Part shown: piece after piece, positions 49,172 to 58,578 of the stretch | Layout: each line of letters begins with the position of its first letter | Position numbering within the stretch: position 1 is the stretch's first letter | Assembly (NCBI GenBank): GCA_000688775.2 | Contig: CP007628.2 | Span: 372,001-436,000 of the forward strand | Length of the DNA: 64,000 bases | Direction: 5' to 3' | Source: Streptococcus sp. VT 162 | GTDB taxonomy: Bacteria > Bacillota > Bacilli > Lactobacillales > Streptococcaceae | Made by a program: the position numbers and the translations under genes | The notes under the pieces: generated by a model | What the model was told of the DNA's origin: nothing | What the model saw: only the letters and a program-made list of their open reading frames with translations | Databases searched by the model: none

Positions 49172-50917
49172 ATGTCCATTATTCAAAAACTTTGGTGGTT
49201 TTTCAAGTTAGAAAAACGCCGTTATCTAGTCGGGATTGTGGCCCTGGTTTTGGTTTCCGTCCTCAACCTCATTCCCCCCATGGTTATGGGGCGGGTCATT
49301 GATGCTATCACATCGGGGCAATTAACCCAGCAGGACCTCCTTCTTGACCTATTTTACTTGCTTCTTGCGGCCTTTGGGATGTACTATCTGCGCTATGTTT
49401 GGCGGATGTATATCCTTGGGACTTCCTACCGTCTGGGACAGATTATGCGCTCTCGCTTGTTTGAGCATTTCACAAAAATGTCTCCAGCCTTTTATCAAAC
49501 CTATAGGACGGGGGACCTGATGGCACACGCAACCAACGATATCAATGCCTTAACGCGTCTGGCAGGGGGAGGGGTTATGTCAGCGGTTGATGCCTCTATC
49601 ACGGCTCTAGTGACCTTGTTGACCATGCTCTTTAGCATTTCTTGGCAGATGACCATGGTTGCCATTCTTCCCTTGCCTTTTATGGCCTATGCGACCAGTC
49701 GTCTAGGGAGAAAGACCCACAAGGCCTTTGGTGAATCACAAGCTGCCTTTTCTGAACTCAATAACAAGGTGCAGGAGTCTGTATCAGGTATCAAGGTGAC
49801 CAAGTCTTTCGGTTATCAGGCGGACGAGTTGAAGTCCTTTCAAGCAGTCAATGAATTGACCTTCCAAAAGAACCTGCAAACCATGAAATACGACAGTCTC
49901 TTTGACCCCATGGTTCTCTTGTTTGTTGGTTCGTCCTATGTTTTAACCCTCTTGGTCGGTTCCTTAATGGTTCAGGATGGACAGATTACGGTTGGGAATC
50001 TGGTCACCTTTATCAGCTACTTGGATATGCTGGTTTGGCCACTTATGGCCATTGGCTTCCTCTTTAATATCACTCAGCGAGGGAAGGTTTCTTATCAGCG
50101 GATTGAGGAACTTTTGTCTCAGGAATCACCTGTACAAGACCCTGAGTTTCCTCTGGACGGTATTGAAAATGGACGTTTGGAGTACGCCATTGACAGCTTT
50201 GCCTTTGAAAATGAGGAGACACTGACGGATATTCACTTTAGTTTAGAAAAAGGGCAAACTCTGGGCTTGGTCGGTCAGACAGGCTCTGGGAAAACATCCT
50301 TGATCAAACTCCTCTTGCGTGAATACGATGTGGATAGGGGAGCTATTTATCTAAATGGTCATGATATTCGCGATTATCGTCTGACAGACCTTCGTGGTCT
50401 CATGGGCTATGTCCCTCAGGATCAGTTTCTCTTTGCGACCTCTATCTTAGACAATATCCGCTTCGGCAATCCTAATTTGTCCCTTTCGGCGGTCGAGGAA
50501 GCGACCAAGCTAGCTCAAGTTTACCAAGATATTGTGGACATGCCTCAGGGATTTGATACGCTGATCGGTGAAAAGGGAGTCAGTCTCTCAGGTGGGCAAA
50601 AGCAACGTCTGGCTATGAGTCGGGCTATGATTTTAGACCCTGATATCTTGATTCTAGATGATTCCTTGTCCGCCGTGGATGCCAAGACAGAGTATGCGAT
50701 TATCGATAATCTCAAGGAAACGCGGAAGAATAAGACAACCATTATCACAGCCCATCGTCTCAGTGCAGTCGTCCATGCAGATTTGATTTTAGTCCTGCAA
50801 AATGGCCAAATCATAGAACGCGGTACACACGAAGACCTGCTAGCTTTAGATGGCTGGTATGCTCAAACCTACCAGTCTCAGCAGTTGGAAATGAAAGGAG
50901 AAGAAGATGCAGAATAA
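49172..50917 (+). CDS. ABC exporter half-transporter, subunit A (non-canonical ATP site)
   Basis: Encodes 581 aa from the ATG at 49172 (AAAGGGATG upstream). Six membrane helices, then an ATPase with Walker A GQTGSGKTS, signature LSGGQKQRL, Walker B ILILDDSLSAVD (Asp replaces the catalytic Glu) and H-loop TAHRLSAV. That is the usual pattern of the degenerate partner in heterodimeric multidrug exporters of the LmrCD/PatAB type. It overlaps subunit B by 11 nt. Substrate unknown. Confidence 0.92.
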   Translation: MSIIQKLWWFFKLEKRRYLVGIVALVLVSVLNLIPPMVMGRVIDAITSGQLTQQDLLLDLFYLLLAAFGMYYLRYVWRMYILGTSYRLGQIMRSRLFEHFTKMSPAFYQTYRTGDLMAHATNDINALTRLAGGGVMSAVDASITALVTLLTMLFSISWQMTMVAILPLPFMAYATSRLGRKTHKAFGESQAAFSELNNKVQESVSGIKVTKSFGYQADELKSFQAVNELTFQKNLQTMKYDSLFDPMVLLFVGSSYVLTLLVGSLMVQDGQITVGNLVTFISYLDMLVWPLMAIGFLFNITQRGKVSYQRIEELLSQESPVQDPEFPLDGIENGRLEYAIDSFAFENEETLTDIHFSLEKGQTLGLVGQTGSGKTSLIKLLLREYDVDRGAIYLNGHDIRDYRLTDLRGLMGYVPQDQFLFATSILDNIRFGNPNLSLSAVEEATKLAQVYQDIVDMPQGFDTLIGEKGVSLSGGQKQRLAMSRAMILDPDILILDDSLSAVDAKTEYAIIDNLKETRKNKTTIITAHRLSAVVHADLILVLQNGQIIERGTHEDLLALDGWYAQTYQSQQLEMKGEEDAE

Positions 50918-52649
50918 ACAAGAACAATGGACTGTATTGAAGCGCTTGATGTCCTATCTCAAGCCTTATGGACTCCTGACCTTTTTGGCACTCAGTTTTC
51001 TCCTCGCGACGACTGTCATTAAAAGTGTCATTCCCCTTGTGGCCTCCCACTTTATCGACCAGTATCTCAGCAATCTTAACCAAATTGCTGTGGCCGTTTT
51101 GCTGGTCTACTATGGTCTTTATCTCCTACAAACTCTGGTCCAGTATGTCGGAAATCTTCTCTTTGCGCGGGTGTCTTATAGTATTGTAAGAGATATTCGT
51201 CGGGATGCCTTTGCCAATATGGAGAAACTTGGCATGTCTTATTTTGACAAGACGCCAGCAGGCTCCATCGTTTCTCGTTTGACCAATGATACCGAGACCA
51301 TCAGTGATATGTTTTCAGGGATTTTATCCAGCTTTATTTCAGCAGTTTTCATCTTTCTGACAACCCTTTATACCATGTTGGTGCTGGATTTTCGTTTGAC
51401 AGCTTTAGTCCTGCTCTTTCTTCCCTTGATTTTCCTTTTGGTCAATCTCTACCGGAAAAAATCAGTGAAAATCATCGAAAAAACCAGAAGTCTCTTGTCG
51501 GATATCAATAGTAAGCTGGCAGAGAGTATCGAGGGAATCAGGATTATCCAGGCCTTTAATCAAGAGAAGCGCCTGCAGGCAGAATTTGATGAAATCAACC
51601 AAGAACACTTGGTCTATGCCAACCGTTCTGTAGCCTTGGATGCCCTCTTCTTGCGCCCTGCCATGAGTTTGCTGAAACTCCTAGGCTACGCCGTTTTGAT
51701 GGCCTACTTTGGTTACCGTGGTCTTTCTATTGGGATAACAGCTGGAACCATGTATGCCTTTATCCAGTATATCAACCGCCTTTTTGATCCCTTGATTGAG
51801 GTGACGCAAAACTTTTCAACCCTTCAAACGTCCATGGTATCTGCAGGTCGTGTCTTTGCCTTGATTGATGAGACGACCTATGAGCCTCTTCAAGAAGATG
51901 GGCAAGCCAAAGTTCAAGAAGGCAATATCCGTTTTGAACATGTGTGTTTCTCATATGATGGCAAACATCCGATTCTGGATGACATTTCCTTTTCAGTTAA
52001 GAAGGGTGAAACCATTGCCTTTGTAGGTCATACAGGTTCCGGGAAATCTTCCATTATCAATGTCCTCATGCGCTTTTATGAATTTCAGTCAGGCCGCGTT
52101 CTCTTGGATGATGTGGATATCAGGAACTACAGTCAGGAAGAGCTGAGAAAAAACATCGGTTTGGTCTTACAGGATCCCTTCCTCTATCACGGGACTATCA
52201 AGTCCAATATCGCCATGTATCAAGATCTTAGTGATGAAGAAGTCCAGGCTGCGGCTGCCTTTGTGGATGCAGATTCCTTTATTCAGGACCTTCCGCAGGG
52301 TTATGATGCACCCGTGTCTGAGCGTGGTTCGAGCTTTTCTACTGGCCAACGCCAGCTTCTTGCCTTTGCTAGAACAGTCGCCAGTCAGCCTAAAATCTTG
52401 ATTTTGGATGAAGCGACAGCCAATATTGACTCTGAAACAGAAAGTTTGGTTCAAGATTCCCTAGCTAAGATGAGAAAGGGGCGGACAACCATTGCTATCG
52501 CCCACCGCCTTTCGACTATCCAAGACGCCAACTGCATCTATGTCTTGGACAAGGGGCGCATCATCGAGAGTGGAACCCATGAGGAACTCTTGGCCTTGGG
52601 AGGAACCTATCACAAGATGTATAGCTTGCAGGCAGGGGCCATGTCTTAA
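50907..52649 (+). CDS. ABC exporter half-transporter, subunit B (catalytic)
   Basis: Encodes 580 aa. Six membrane helices, Walker A GHTGSGKSS, signature FSTGQRQLL (LSGGQ altered), Walker B ILILDEATANID with the catalytic Glu, and H-loop IAHRLSTI. With subunit A it forms one good and one weak ATP site. The gene ends at 52649 and a minimal BOX remnant starts at the next base. Confidence 0.92.
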   Translation: MQNKQEQWTVLKRLMSYLKPYGLLTFLALSFLLATTVIKSVIPLVASHFIDQYLSNLNQIAVAVLLVYYGLYLLQTLVQYVGNLLFARVSYSIVRDIRRDAFANMEKLGMSYFDKTPAGSIVSRLTNDTETISDMFSGILSSFISAVFIFLTTLYTMLVLDFRLTALVLLFLPLIFLLVNLYRKKSVKIIEKTRSLLSDINSKLAESIEGIRIIQAFNQEKRLQAEFDEINQEHLVYANRSVALDALFLRPAMSLLKLLGYAVLMAYFGYRGLSIGITAGTMYAFIQYINRLFDPLIEVTQNFSTLQTSMVSAGRVFALIDETTYEPLQEDGQAKVQEGNIRFEHVCFSYDGKHPILDDISFSVKKGETIAFVGHTGSGKSSIINVLMRFYEFQSGRVLLDDVDIRNYSQEELRKNIGLVLQDPFLYHGTIKSNIAMYQDLSDEEVQAAAAFVDADSFIQDLPQGYDAPVSERGSSFSTGQRQLLAFARTVASQPKILILDEATANIDSETESLVQDSLAKMRKGRTTIAIAHRLSTIQDANCIYVLDKGRIIESGTHEELLALGGTYHKMYSLQAGAMS

Positions 52650-52672
52650 TACTCCTTGATTTTCATTGAGTA
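52650..52672. repeat. collapsed BOX remnant (both termini only)
   Basis: TACTC is fused to CTTGATTTTCATTGAGTA, the first bases of boxA joined to the last bases of boxC, with the whole interior missing. The 5-bp terminal inverted repeat TACTC/GAGTA is preserved. It directly follows the stop codon, as does the complete BOX at 12209. Confidence 0.65.
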
Positions 52673-52725
52673 TAAGAAGGAAATTCTTCAAATTACAGAT
52701 TTCTTGCACCGCCTTTTCCATTTTG

Positions 52726-52762
52726 TGGTATAATGAAAAATGTTGACAAATAGTATAATAAA
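52726..52762 (+). promoter_or_regulatory. promoter region of the AATGal gene pair
   Basis: Extended -10 TGGTATAAT (52726-52734). A second set, TTGACA (52743-52748), is followed by TATAAT (52755-52760) with a spacer too short to be a pair. The first is the better promoter. Confidence 0.5.
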
Positions 52763-52780
52763 AAACAAAGGAGAAACAGC

Positions 52781-53473
52781 ATGCTGAAATGGGAAGACTT
52801 GCCCGTGGAAATGCAATCAAGCGAGGTTGAGTCTTATTACCAGCTTGTCTCTAAAAGGAAGGGTTCGCTGATTTTCAAGCGTTGCCTGGACTGGGTTCTG
52901 GCCCTGTTTTTGCTAGTTTTGACTTCTCCCGTCTTTCTTATCTTGAGCATTTGGATTAAGTTGGATAGCAAGGGACCTGTCATTTACAAGCAAGAGCGCG
53001 TGACCCAGTACAACCGTCCGTTCAAGATTTGGAAGTTCCGTACTATGGTAACGGATGCGGATAAAAAAGGAAGTCTAGTGACTTCTGCTAACGATAGCCG
53101 TATTACCAAAGTTGGAAATTTCATCCGCCGTGTGCGTTTGGACGAACTGCCTCAGTTGGTCAATGTCCTTAAAGGCGAAATGTCCTTTGTCGGTACACGA
53201 CCTGAAGTGCCACGTTACACCAAGCAGTATAGTCCTGAAATGATGGCGACCTTGCTCTTGCCAGCAGGAATCACCTCTCCAGCCAGCATCAACTACAAGG
53301 ATGAGGATACGATCATCAGTCAGATGACAGAGAAAGGTCTGTCGGTTGACCAGGCCTATGTCGAACATGTCCTTCCTGAAAAGATGCGCTATAACCTCGC
53401 CTATCTCCGAGAGTTTAGTTTCCTTGGAGACATCAAAATTATGTTTCAAACCGTGTTTGAAGTGCTAAAATAA
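52781..53473 (+). CDS. polyprenyl-phosphate sugar phosphotransferase (AATGal-1-P transferase type)
   Basis: Encodes 230 aa. A monotopic phosphoglycosyl transferase: one hydrophobic re-entrant helix (about residues 32-54, VLALFLLVLTSPVFLILSIW) followed by the catalytic core GPVIYKQERVTQ, FKIWKFRTM, RRVRLDELPQLVNVLKGEMSFVGTRPE. It moves a sugar-1-phosphate onto undecaprenyl phosphate. In pneumococcus the homologue beside an aminotransferase is thought to start teichoic-acid repeat synthesis with AATGal. The neighbour here supports that. Confidence 0.9.
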   Translation: MLKWEDLPVEMQSSEVESYYQLVSKRKGSLIFKRCLDWVLALFLLVLTSPVFLILSIWIKLDSKGPVIYKQERVTQYNRPFKIWKFRTMVTDADKKGSLVTSANDSRITKVGNFIRRVRLDELPQLVNVLKGEMSFVGTRPEVPRYTKQYSPEMMATLLLPAGITSPASINYKDEDTIISQMTEKGLSVDQAYVEHVLPEKMRYNLAYLREFSFLGDIKIMFQTVFEVLK

Positions 53474-53515
53474 AGTAGTCATGAGAAAATGAGTACAGAT
53501 AAAAGGAGCAAATCA

Positions 53516-54742
53516 ATGCCAAATTACAATATTCCATTTTCACCACCCGATATTACCGAAGCTGAAATTGCTGAAGTAGCGGATACCCTGCGCTCTGGTT
53601 GGATCACAACAGGTCCTAAGACAAAAGAACTGGAGCGTCGCTTGTCTCAATACACACAGACACCTAAGACTGTCTGCCTCAACTCTGCGACTGCAGCTCT
53701 TGAGTTGATTTTGCGTGTTTTGGAAGTGGGACCTGGTGATGAAGTCATCGTTCCAGCTATGACTTATACAGCTTCATGTAGTGTCATCACACACGTGGGA
53801 GCGACCCCTGTCATGGTGGATATTCAAGCAGATACTTTTGAAATGGACTATGACTTGCTTGAGCAAGCTATTACTGAGAAAACTAAGGTGATTATTCCGG
53901 TTGAGCTTGCAGGGATTGTTTGCGACTATGACCGTTTGTTCCAAGTCGTGGAGAAAAAACGTGACCTCTTTACAGCTGCTAGCAAGTGGCAAAAGGCCTT
54001 TAACCGTATCGTGATTGTCTCTGATAGTGCCCATGCTTTGGGATCTACTTACAAAGGGCAACCAGCTGGTTCTATCGCTGACTTTACTTCCTTCTCATTC
54101 CATGCCGTTAAGAACTTTACAACGGCTGAGGGAGGAAGTGCGACTTGGAAAGCCAATCCAGCGATTGACGACGAAGAGATGTACAAGGAATTTCAAATCC
54201 TTTCCCTTCACGGTCAAACAAAGGATGCTCTTGCCAAGATGCAATTGGGTTCATGGGAATACGATATCGTTACACCAGCCTACAAGTGCAATATGACGGA
54301 TATCATGGCTTCGATTGGTTTGGTACAATTGGACCGTTACCCAGCTTTGCTACAACGTCGTAAGGACATCGTGGACCGCTATGATCGTGGTTTTGCGGGT
54401 ACTCGTATTCACCCACTGGCACACAAGACTGATACTGTCGAATCTTCACGCCACCTCTACATCACCCATGTAGAAGGAGCAAGTTTAGAAGAACGCAACC
54501 TCATCATCCAAGAATTGGCCAAAGCTGGAATTGCAAGTAACGTTCACTACAAACCGCTTCCACTCTTGACAGCCTATAAGAATCTTGGTTTTGATATGGC
54601 AGATTATCCAAGAGCCTATGCCTTCTTTGAAAATGAAATTACGCTTCCTCTTCATACAAAATTAAGCGATGAAGAAGTTGATTACATCGTTCAGACTTTA
54701 GTGAGAATTTCTGAAGAAATCCTCGGTTCTGGAAAAAAATAA
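53516..54742 (+). CDS. DegT/DnrJ/EryC1 sugar aminotransferase (UDP-AATGal formation)
   Basis: Encodes 408 aa from the ATG at 53516 (AAAAGGAGC six bases upstream; an in-frame ATG at 53489 lacks a site). PLP-dependent sugar aminotransferase: start IPFSPPDITEAEIAEVADTL, DSAHALGSTYKG, and the PLP Lys199 in SFHAVKNFTTAEGG. It would aminate a UDP-4-keto-6-deoxy-HexNAc to give the 4-amino sugar AATGal that the preceding transferase loads on the lipid carrier. No dehydratase lies beside it. The trp promoter begins 10 bp after its stop. Confidence 0.9.
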   Translation: MPNYNIPFSPPDITEAEIAEVADTLRSGWITTGPKTKELERRLSQYTQTPKTVCLNSATAALELILRVLEVGPGDEVIVPAMTYTASCSVITHVGATPVMVDIQADTFEMDYDLLEQAITEKTKVIIPVELAGIVCDYDRLFQVVEKKRDLFTAASKWQKAFNRIVIVSDSAHALGSTYKGQPAGSIADFTSFSFHAVKNFTTAEGGSATWKANPAIDDEEMYKEFQILSLHGQTKDALAKMQLGSWEYDIVTPAYKCNMTDIMASIGLVQLDRYPALLQRRKDIVDRYDRGFAGTRIHPLAHKTDTVESSRHLYITHVEGASLEERNLIIQELAKAGIASNVHYKPLPLLTAYKNLGFDMADYPRAYAFFENEITLPLHTKLSDEEVDYIVQTLVRISEEILGSGKK

Positions 54743-54751
54743 TAAAAAATC

Positions 54752-54780
54752 TTGACAAAAAGCGGACAATAGCATATAAT
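54752..54780 (+). promoter_or_regulatory. promoter of the trp region
   Basis: Consensus TTGACA (54752-54757), 17 bp, TATAAT (54775-54780). Strong. Starts near 54787. Confidence 0.85.
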
Positions 54781-54786
54781 ATTCTC

Positions 54787-55041
54787 AACAAATCAGAAAA
54801 GTAACTATTTTTGATCTTCAGGGAGCCTGTGGTGATTGTGAACAGGTGGTTGGAAGTAGTGAAAGTGGGCTGATTTTAAAAATGAATTTGAAACAATGAA
54901 AATTCGGTGCGCACACCTTACAGTGCAACTTGTTGTTAGACAAGGCAGAGATGTAAAGGGGAATAGTCCCTTTATAATTGAGGTGGCACCGCGTTACCAA
55001 CGCCCTCACACGGAAGTAGATTCTGTGTGTGGGCTTTTTTC
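54787..55041 (+). promoter_or_regulatory. T-box riboswitch 1 (tryptophan, by context)
   Basis: T-box core AATTGAGGTGGCACCGCG at 54976-54993. Terminator arms GCCCTCACAC (55002-55011) and GTGTGTGGGC (55025-55034), then TTTTTT. The preceding 180 nt forms stem I-III. TGG triplets occur in the stem I region (e.g. GGTTGGAAG), compatible with a Trp specifier. It precedes the extra trpB. Confidence 0.92.
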
Positions 55042-55171
55042 TTTCGGTCATTTTGTTTATCTTTTATTAGGGCGTTAAGTCGCTTTGATGAACTTGAGTT
55101 CTATCTGCAGCTCCTTGCCTACTACTAAAAGCAAACAAAAAGCCGAATTAATATGGAAAGAGGAAAAATTT

Positions 55172-56350
55172 ATGACAACTAAAGGTTATTTTGGACAATT
55201 TGGTGGTAGTTTTGTACCGGAGCCGATTCAGGCTTTGTTGGATGAGTTGGAAATGACATTTGACAAATACAAGGATGATCCAGAGTTTTTGGCAGAATTT
55301 TGCCATTACTTGAAGGATTATTCTGGTCGCGAAACACCGCTTTATTTTGCGGAAAGTTTGACAGATCACCTAGGTGGGGCTAAGATTTATCTCAAGCGCG
55401 AAGATCTTAACCATCTTGGTTCTCACAAGCTCAACAACGTTTTAGGGCAAATCCTTCTTGCCAAACGTATGGGCAAGAAACGAGTGATCGCAGAAACAGG
55501 GGCTGGTCAGCACGGGGTTGCGACAGCTGCAGCTGCAGCCAAGTTTGGTATGGCCTGTGATGTCTACATGGGGGCAGAAGATGTGGAACGTCAACGTCTC
55601 AATGTTTTCCGTATGGAAATGATGGGAGCGACCGTTCACGCGGTTGAAACGGGGACACGAACTCTTAAGGATGCGGTCGATGCAGCCTTTGGAGCATGGA
55701 TGAATGATCTTGAAGCTTTCTACGTTTTGGGATCTGCTGTAGGTCCTCATCCTTATCCTACCATTGTTCATGAATTCCAAAAGGTCATCAGTGAAGAATC
55801 TCGCCGTCAAATTTTGGAAAAAGAAGGACGCTTGCCAGACTACGTCATTGCCTGTGTAGGTGGTGGTTCCAATGCCATCGGTGCATTTTCTCAGTATGTG
55901 GCTGATGAAGAAGTCAAATTGGTTGGGGTCGAAGCTGCCGGTCACGGACTTGACACAGACAAGCACGCAGCCACTATGACAAAAGGTAGTGTCGGAATTG
56001 TCGATGGTATGAAGACTTATGCAGTCTTTAAGGAAGATGGAGAGCTGGCGCCAGTTTACTCTATCTCAGCTGGTTTGGACTATCCAGGGGTTGGTCCAGA
56101 ACACGCCTACTTTAAAGACTCAGGTCGCGTAGAATATGTGGCAGCGACAGATGAAGAAGCTGTTCAAGCCTTGCTCCTTCTTAGTAAGACAGAAGGGATT
56201 ATCCCAGCGATTGAAAGTTCGCATGCCATCGCAGAAGCAGTTAAACGTGCACCGAAACTAAGTAAAGATGAGATTATCATCATCAATGTCTCTGGTCGTG
56301 GAGACAAGGACGTAGCTGCGATTGCAGACTACCTAGAAGCTAAAAAATAA
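55172..56350 (+). CDS. second tryptophan synthase beta chain (TrpB paralogue)
   Basis: Encodes 392 aa from the ATG at 55172 (AAAGAGGAAAAA upstream). PLP Lys86 in [10 protein letters not shown], catalytic Glu108 in AETGAGQHG, phosphate-loop GGGSNAIG and the C-terminal NVSGRGDKD are all present. It is therefore catalytically plausible. It differs from the operon TrpB (60911-62134) in the PLP loop (HLGSHKLNN for HTGAHKINN) and in length. It has no trpA of its own and sits between two T-boxes. Roles could be indole salvage or a partner-free Ser/Thr reaction. Confidence 0.9.
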   Translation: MTTKGYFGQFGGSFVPEPIQALLDELEMTFDKYKDDPEFLAEFCHYLKDYSGRETPLYFAESLTDHLGGAKIYLKREDLNHLGSHKLNNVLGQILLAKRMGKKRVIAETGAGQHGVATAAAAAKFGMACDVYMGAEDVERQRLNVFRMEMMGATVHAVETGTRTLKDAVDAAFGAWMNDLEAFYVLGSAVGPHPYPTIVHEFQKVISEESRRQILEKEGRLPDYVIACVGGGSNAIGAFSQYVADEEVKLVGVEAAGHGLDTDKHAATMTKGSVGIVDGMKTYAVFKEDGELAPVYSISAGLDYPGVGPEHAYFKDSGRVEYVAATDEEAVQALLLLSKTEGIIPAIESSHAIAEAVKRAPKLSKDEIIIINVSGRGDKDVAAIADYLEAKK

Positions 56351-56359
56351 GAGATGGAA

Positions 56360-56598
56360 AAATTACAGTCTTTTCTTTCCCAGAGAGCTTGTGGTTGCTG
56401 GAAACAAGCAGAGAAAGCTGTAAGGTTGGGTCCATCTGAAACGAGAGAAGAAAACATAATTCTCAAGGGAGTGCCCTTTATCGCACAGCCTGTTACAGGA
56501 AGGTTCTGAGACAGGAATGAGAGATAGGAGAAATCCTATAATTGAGGTGGTACCGCGAATTTCGTCCTCACGCAAGTTATTTTGCGTGGGGATTTTTC
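56360..56598 (+). promoter_or_regulatory. T-box riboswitch 2 (tryptophan, by context)
   Basis: T-box core AATTGAGGTGGTACCGCG at 56540-56557. Terminator arms TCCTCACGCAA (56565-56575) and TTGCGTGGGGA (56582-56592), then TTTTT. I find no convincing promoter between the paralogous trpB stop and this leader, so transcripts probably arrive from the first promoter and are checked a second time. Confidence 0.92.
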
Positions 56599-56643
56599 AT
56601 ACAATCGCCACGGACTAGAAATAGAACTGAAAGGAAAATTACA

Positions 56644-58005
56644 ATGGAACGAATCATTCATGGAGATGTCTTATCACCAATCTTGGCTTATATGCGCTTA
56701 AAAGGACAACACAAGGTGATTTTAGAAAGTATTCCGAGAGACAAGGAAACCGCTCGTTTTTCTATCCTAGCCTATAATCCTGTTTTTGAGATTCAGTTTA
56801 AAAATGGAGTCCTTTATCAAAATGGTCAAGTGATTGATCGGGATCCCTTGGATTTCCTTTATGAAGTCACTCATAAGAGTCAGCACCATTCAGATCTCCC
56901 TTTTGGTGGGGGAGCTATTGGCTTTGTTGGTTATGATATGATTTCGCTCTATGAAGAAATCGGTCAAATCCCCCAAGATACCATTGGGACGCCAGACATG
57001 CATTTCTTTGTCTATGAGAGCTACATGGTCTTTGACCACAAGAAGGAAAAAATCCATGTCATCGAAGATGCTCTTTATAGCGAGCGTAGTCAAGAAGATT
57101 TGGAAGAAGCCTTGAAGCAAGTGCTTGAGGAATTACGCATTCCTGCTTCAAATGAATTTGAAGACTTGGATCTATCTCCGCTGGACTTCAAACCCCATAT
57201 CGCTCCTCAGAAGTTTGAGCAAATGGTAGAAACCGCTCGTGACTTGATTCGTAATGGTGATATGTTCCAATGCGTGCTCAGCCAGCGCTTCTCAGCGGAA
57301 GTCACTGGAAATCCATTTGACTTTTACAGAAATCTCCGCGTGACGAATCCTTCTAATTACCTCTATTTCTATGACTTTGGTGATTATCAAATCATCGGTG
57401 CCAGTCCTGAAAGTTTGGTTTCTGTCAAAAATGGCATCGTAACAACCAATCCGATTGCCGGTACACGACCAAGAGGAGCTACGGATGAAGAGGACAAGGC
57501 CTTGGCGACAGACCTCCTGTCTGATGAGAAGGAGACAGCAGAACATCGAATGTTAGTAGACTTGGGACGTAATGATATTGGTCGTATCTCTGAAACAGCC
57601 AATGTCCAAGTCACCAAGTATATGGAAGTGGAACTCTTCCGCTATGTCATGCATTTGACCAGCGTGGTCAAGGGACGTTTGCTTCCAGACCTCACTGCCA
57701 TGGATGCCTTGAAAGCTACACTTCCAGCTGGAACAGTGTCAGGAGCACCAAAGATTCGGGCCATGAGACGGATCTATGAACTGGAAACAGAAAAACGTGG
57801 TGTATACGCAGGAGCAATCGGCTACTTGTCTGCGACGGGTGATATGGATTTCGCTATCGCCATCCGAACTATGATTCTCAAAAATCAAACAGCCTATGTG
57901 CAGGCTGGGGCAGGGATTGTCTATGACTCCATCGCCCAAAACGAATATCAAGAAACCATTAACAAGGCTAAATCTATGACTAGAATTGGAGAACTAAGAC
58001 CATGA
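56644..58005 (+). CDS. trpE: anthranilate synthase component I
   Basis: Encodes 453 aa from the ATG at 56644 (GAAAGGAAAA upstream); the longer frame crosses the T-box terminator. The chorismate-binding domain has GDMFQCVLSQRFS, IIGASPESLV, PIAGTRPRG and LPAGTVSGAPKIRAM. It uses chorismate and ammonia from TrpG to make anthranilate. First gene of trpEGDCFBA, overlapping trpG by 4 nt. Confidence 0.97.
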   Translation: MERIIHGDVLSPILAYMRLKGQHKVILESIPRDKETARFSILAYNPVFEIQFKNGVLYQNGQVIDRDPLDFLYEVTHKSQHHSDLPFGGGAIGFVGYDMISLYEEIGQIPQDTIGTPDMHFFVYESYMVFDHKKEKIHVIEDALYSERSQEDLEEALKQVLEELRIPASNEFEDLDLSPLDFKPHIAPQKFEQMVETARDLIRNGDMFQCVLSQRFSAEVTGNPFDFYRNLRVTNPSNYLYFYDFGDYQIIGASPESLVSVKNGIVTTNPIAGTRPRGATDEEDKALATDLLSDEKETAEHRMLVDLGRNDIGRISETANVQVTKYMEVELFRYVMHLTSVVKGRLLPDLTAMDALKATLPAGTVSGAPKIRAMRRIYELETEKRGVYAGAIGYLSATGDMDFAIAIRTMILKNQTAYVQAGAGIVYDSIAQNEYQETINKAKSMTRIGELRP

Positions 58006-58568
58006 TTTTATTGATTGACAACTATGATTCCTTTACCTATAACTTGGCTCAATACATTGGGAATTTCGCAGAGGTGCAGGTTTTGAGAAATGATGATCCT
58101 AAGCTGTATGAAGAAGCTGAAAAAGCAGACGGCCTGGTCTTTTCTCCCGGTCCAGGTTGGCCAGTTGATGCGGGAAAGATGGAAGACATGATTCGTGATT
58201 TTGCTGGGAAGAAGCCGATTCTTGGAATTTGTTTGGGCCACCAAGCCATCGCAGAAGTCTTTGGTGGGAAGCTAGGTTTGGCTCCCAAAGTCATGCATGG
58301 GAAACAGAGCAACATCAGCTTTGAAGCGCCTTCTGTTCTCTATCAAGGCATCGAGGATGGCCGTCCAGTCATGCGTTACCATAGTATTTTGATTGAAGAA
58401 ATGCCTGAAGACTTTGAAGTGACAGCCCGTTCGACTGATGACCAAGCCATTATGGGAATTCAACACAAAACCCTTCCAATTTATGGCTTCCAGTACCATC
58501 CAGAGAGTATCGGAACGCCAGATGGCTTGTCTTCTATTCGGAATTTTATCGAGAAGGTTGTAAAATGA
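58002..58568 (+). CDS. trpG: anthranilate synthase component II (glutamine amidotransferase)
   Basis: Encodes 188 aa. Class I amidotransferase with oxyanion loop FSPGPGWP, nucleophile Cys in [10 protein letters not shown] and catalytic His-x-Glu in [10 protein letters not shown]. Supplies ammonia to TrpE. ATGA overlap with trpE, 10 bp before trpD. Confidence 0.96.
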   Translation: MILLIDNYDSFTYNLAQYIGNFAEVQVLRNDDPKLYEEAEKADGLVFSPGPGWPVDAGKMEDMIRDFAGKKPILGICLGHQAIAEVFGGKLGLAPKVMHGKQSNISFEAPSVLYQGIEDGRPVMRYHSILIEEMPEDFEVTARSTDDQAIMGIQHKTLPIYGFQYHPESIGTPDGLSSIRNFIEKVVK

Positions 58569-58578
58569 GGAAACTAGG

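Noticed and set aside
49172-52649. Unusual ATPase asymmetry of the ABC exporter pair as a novelty
   Set aside because: Asp-for-Glu in one subunit and an altered signature in the other is the normal pattern of LmrCD/PatAB-type heterodimers.
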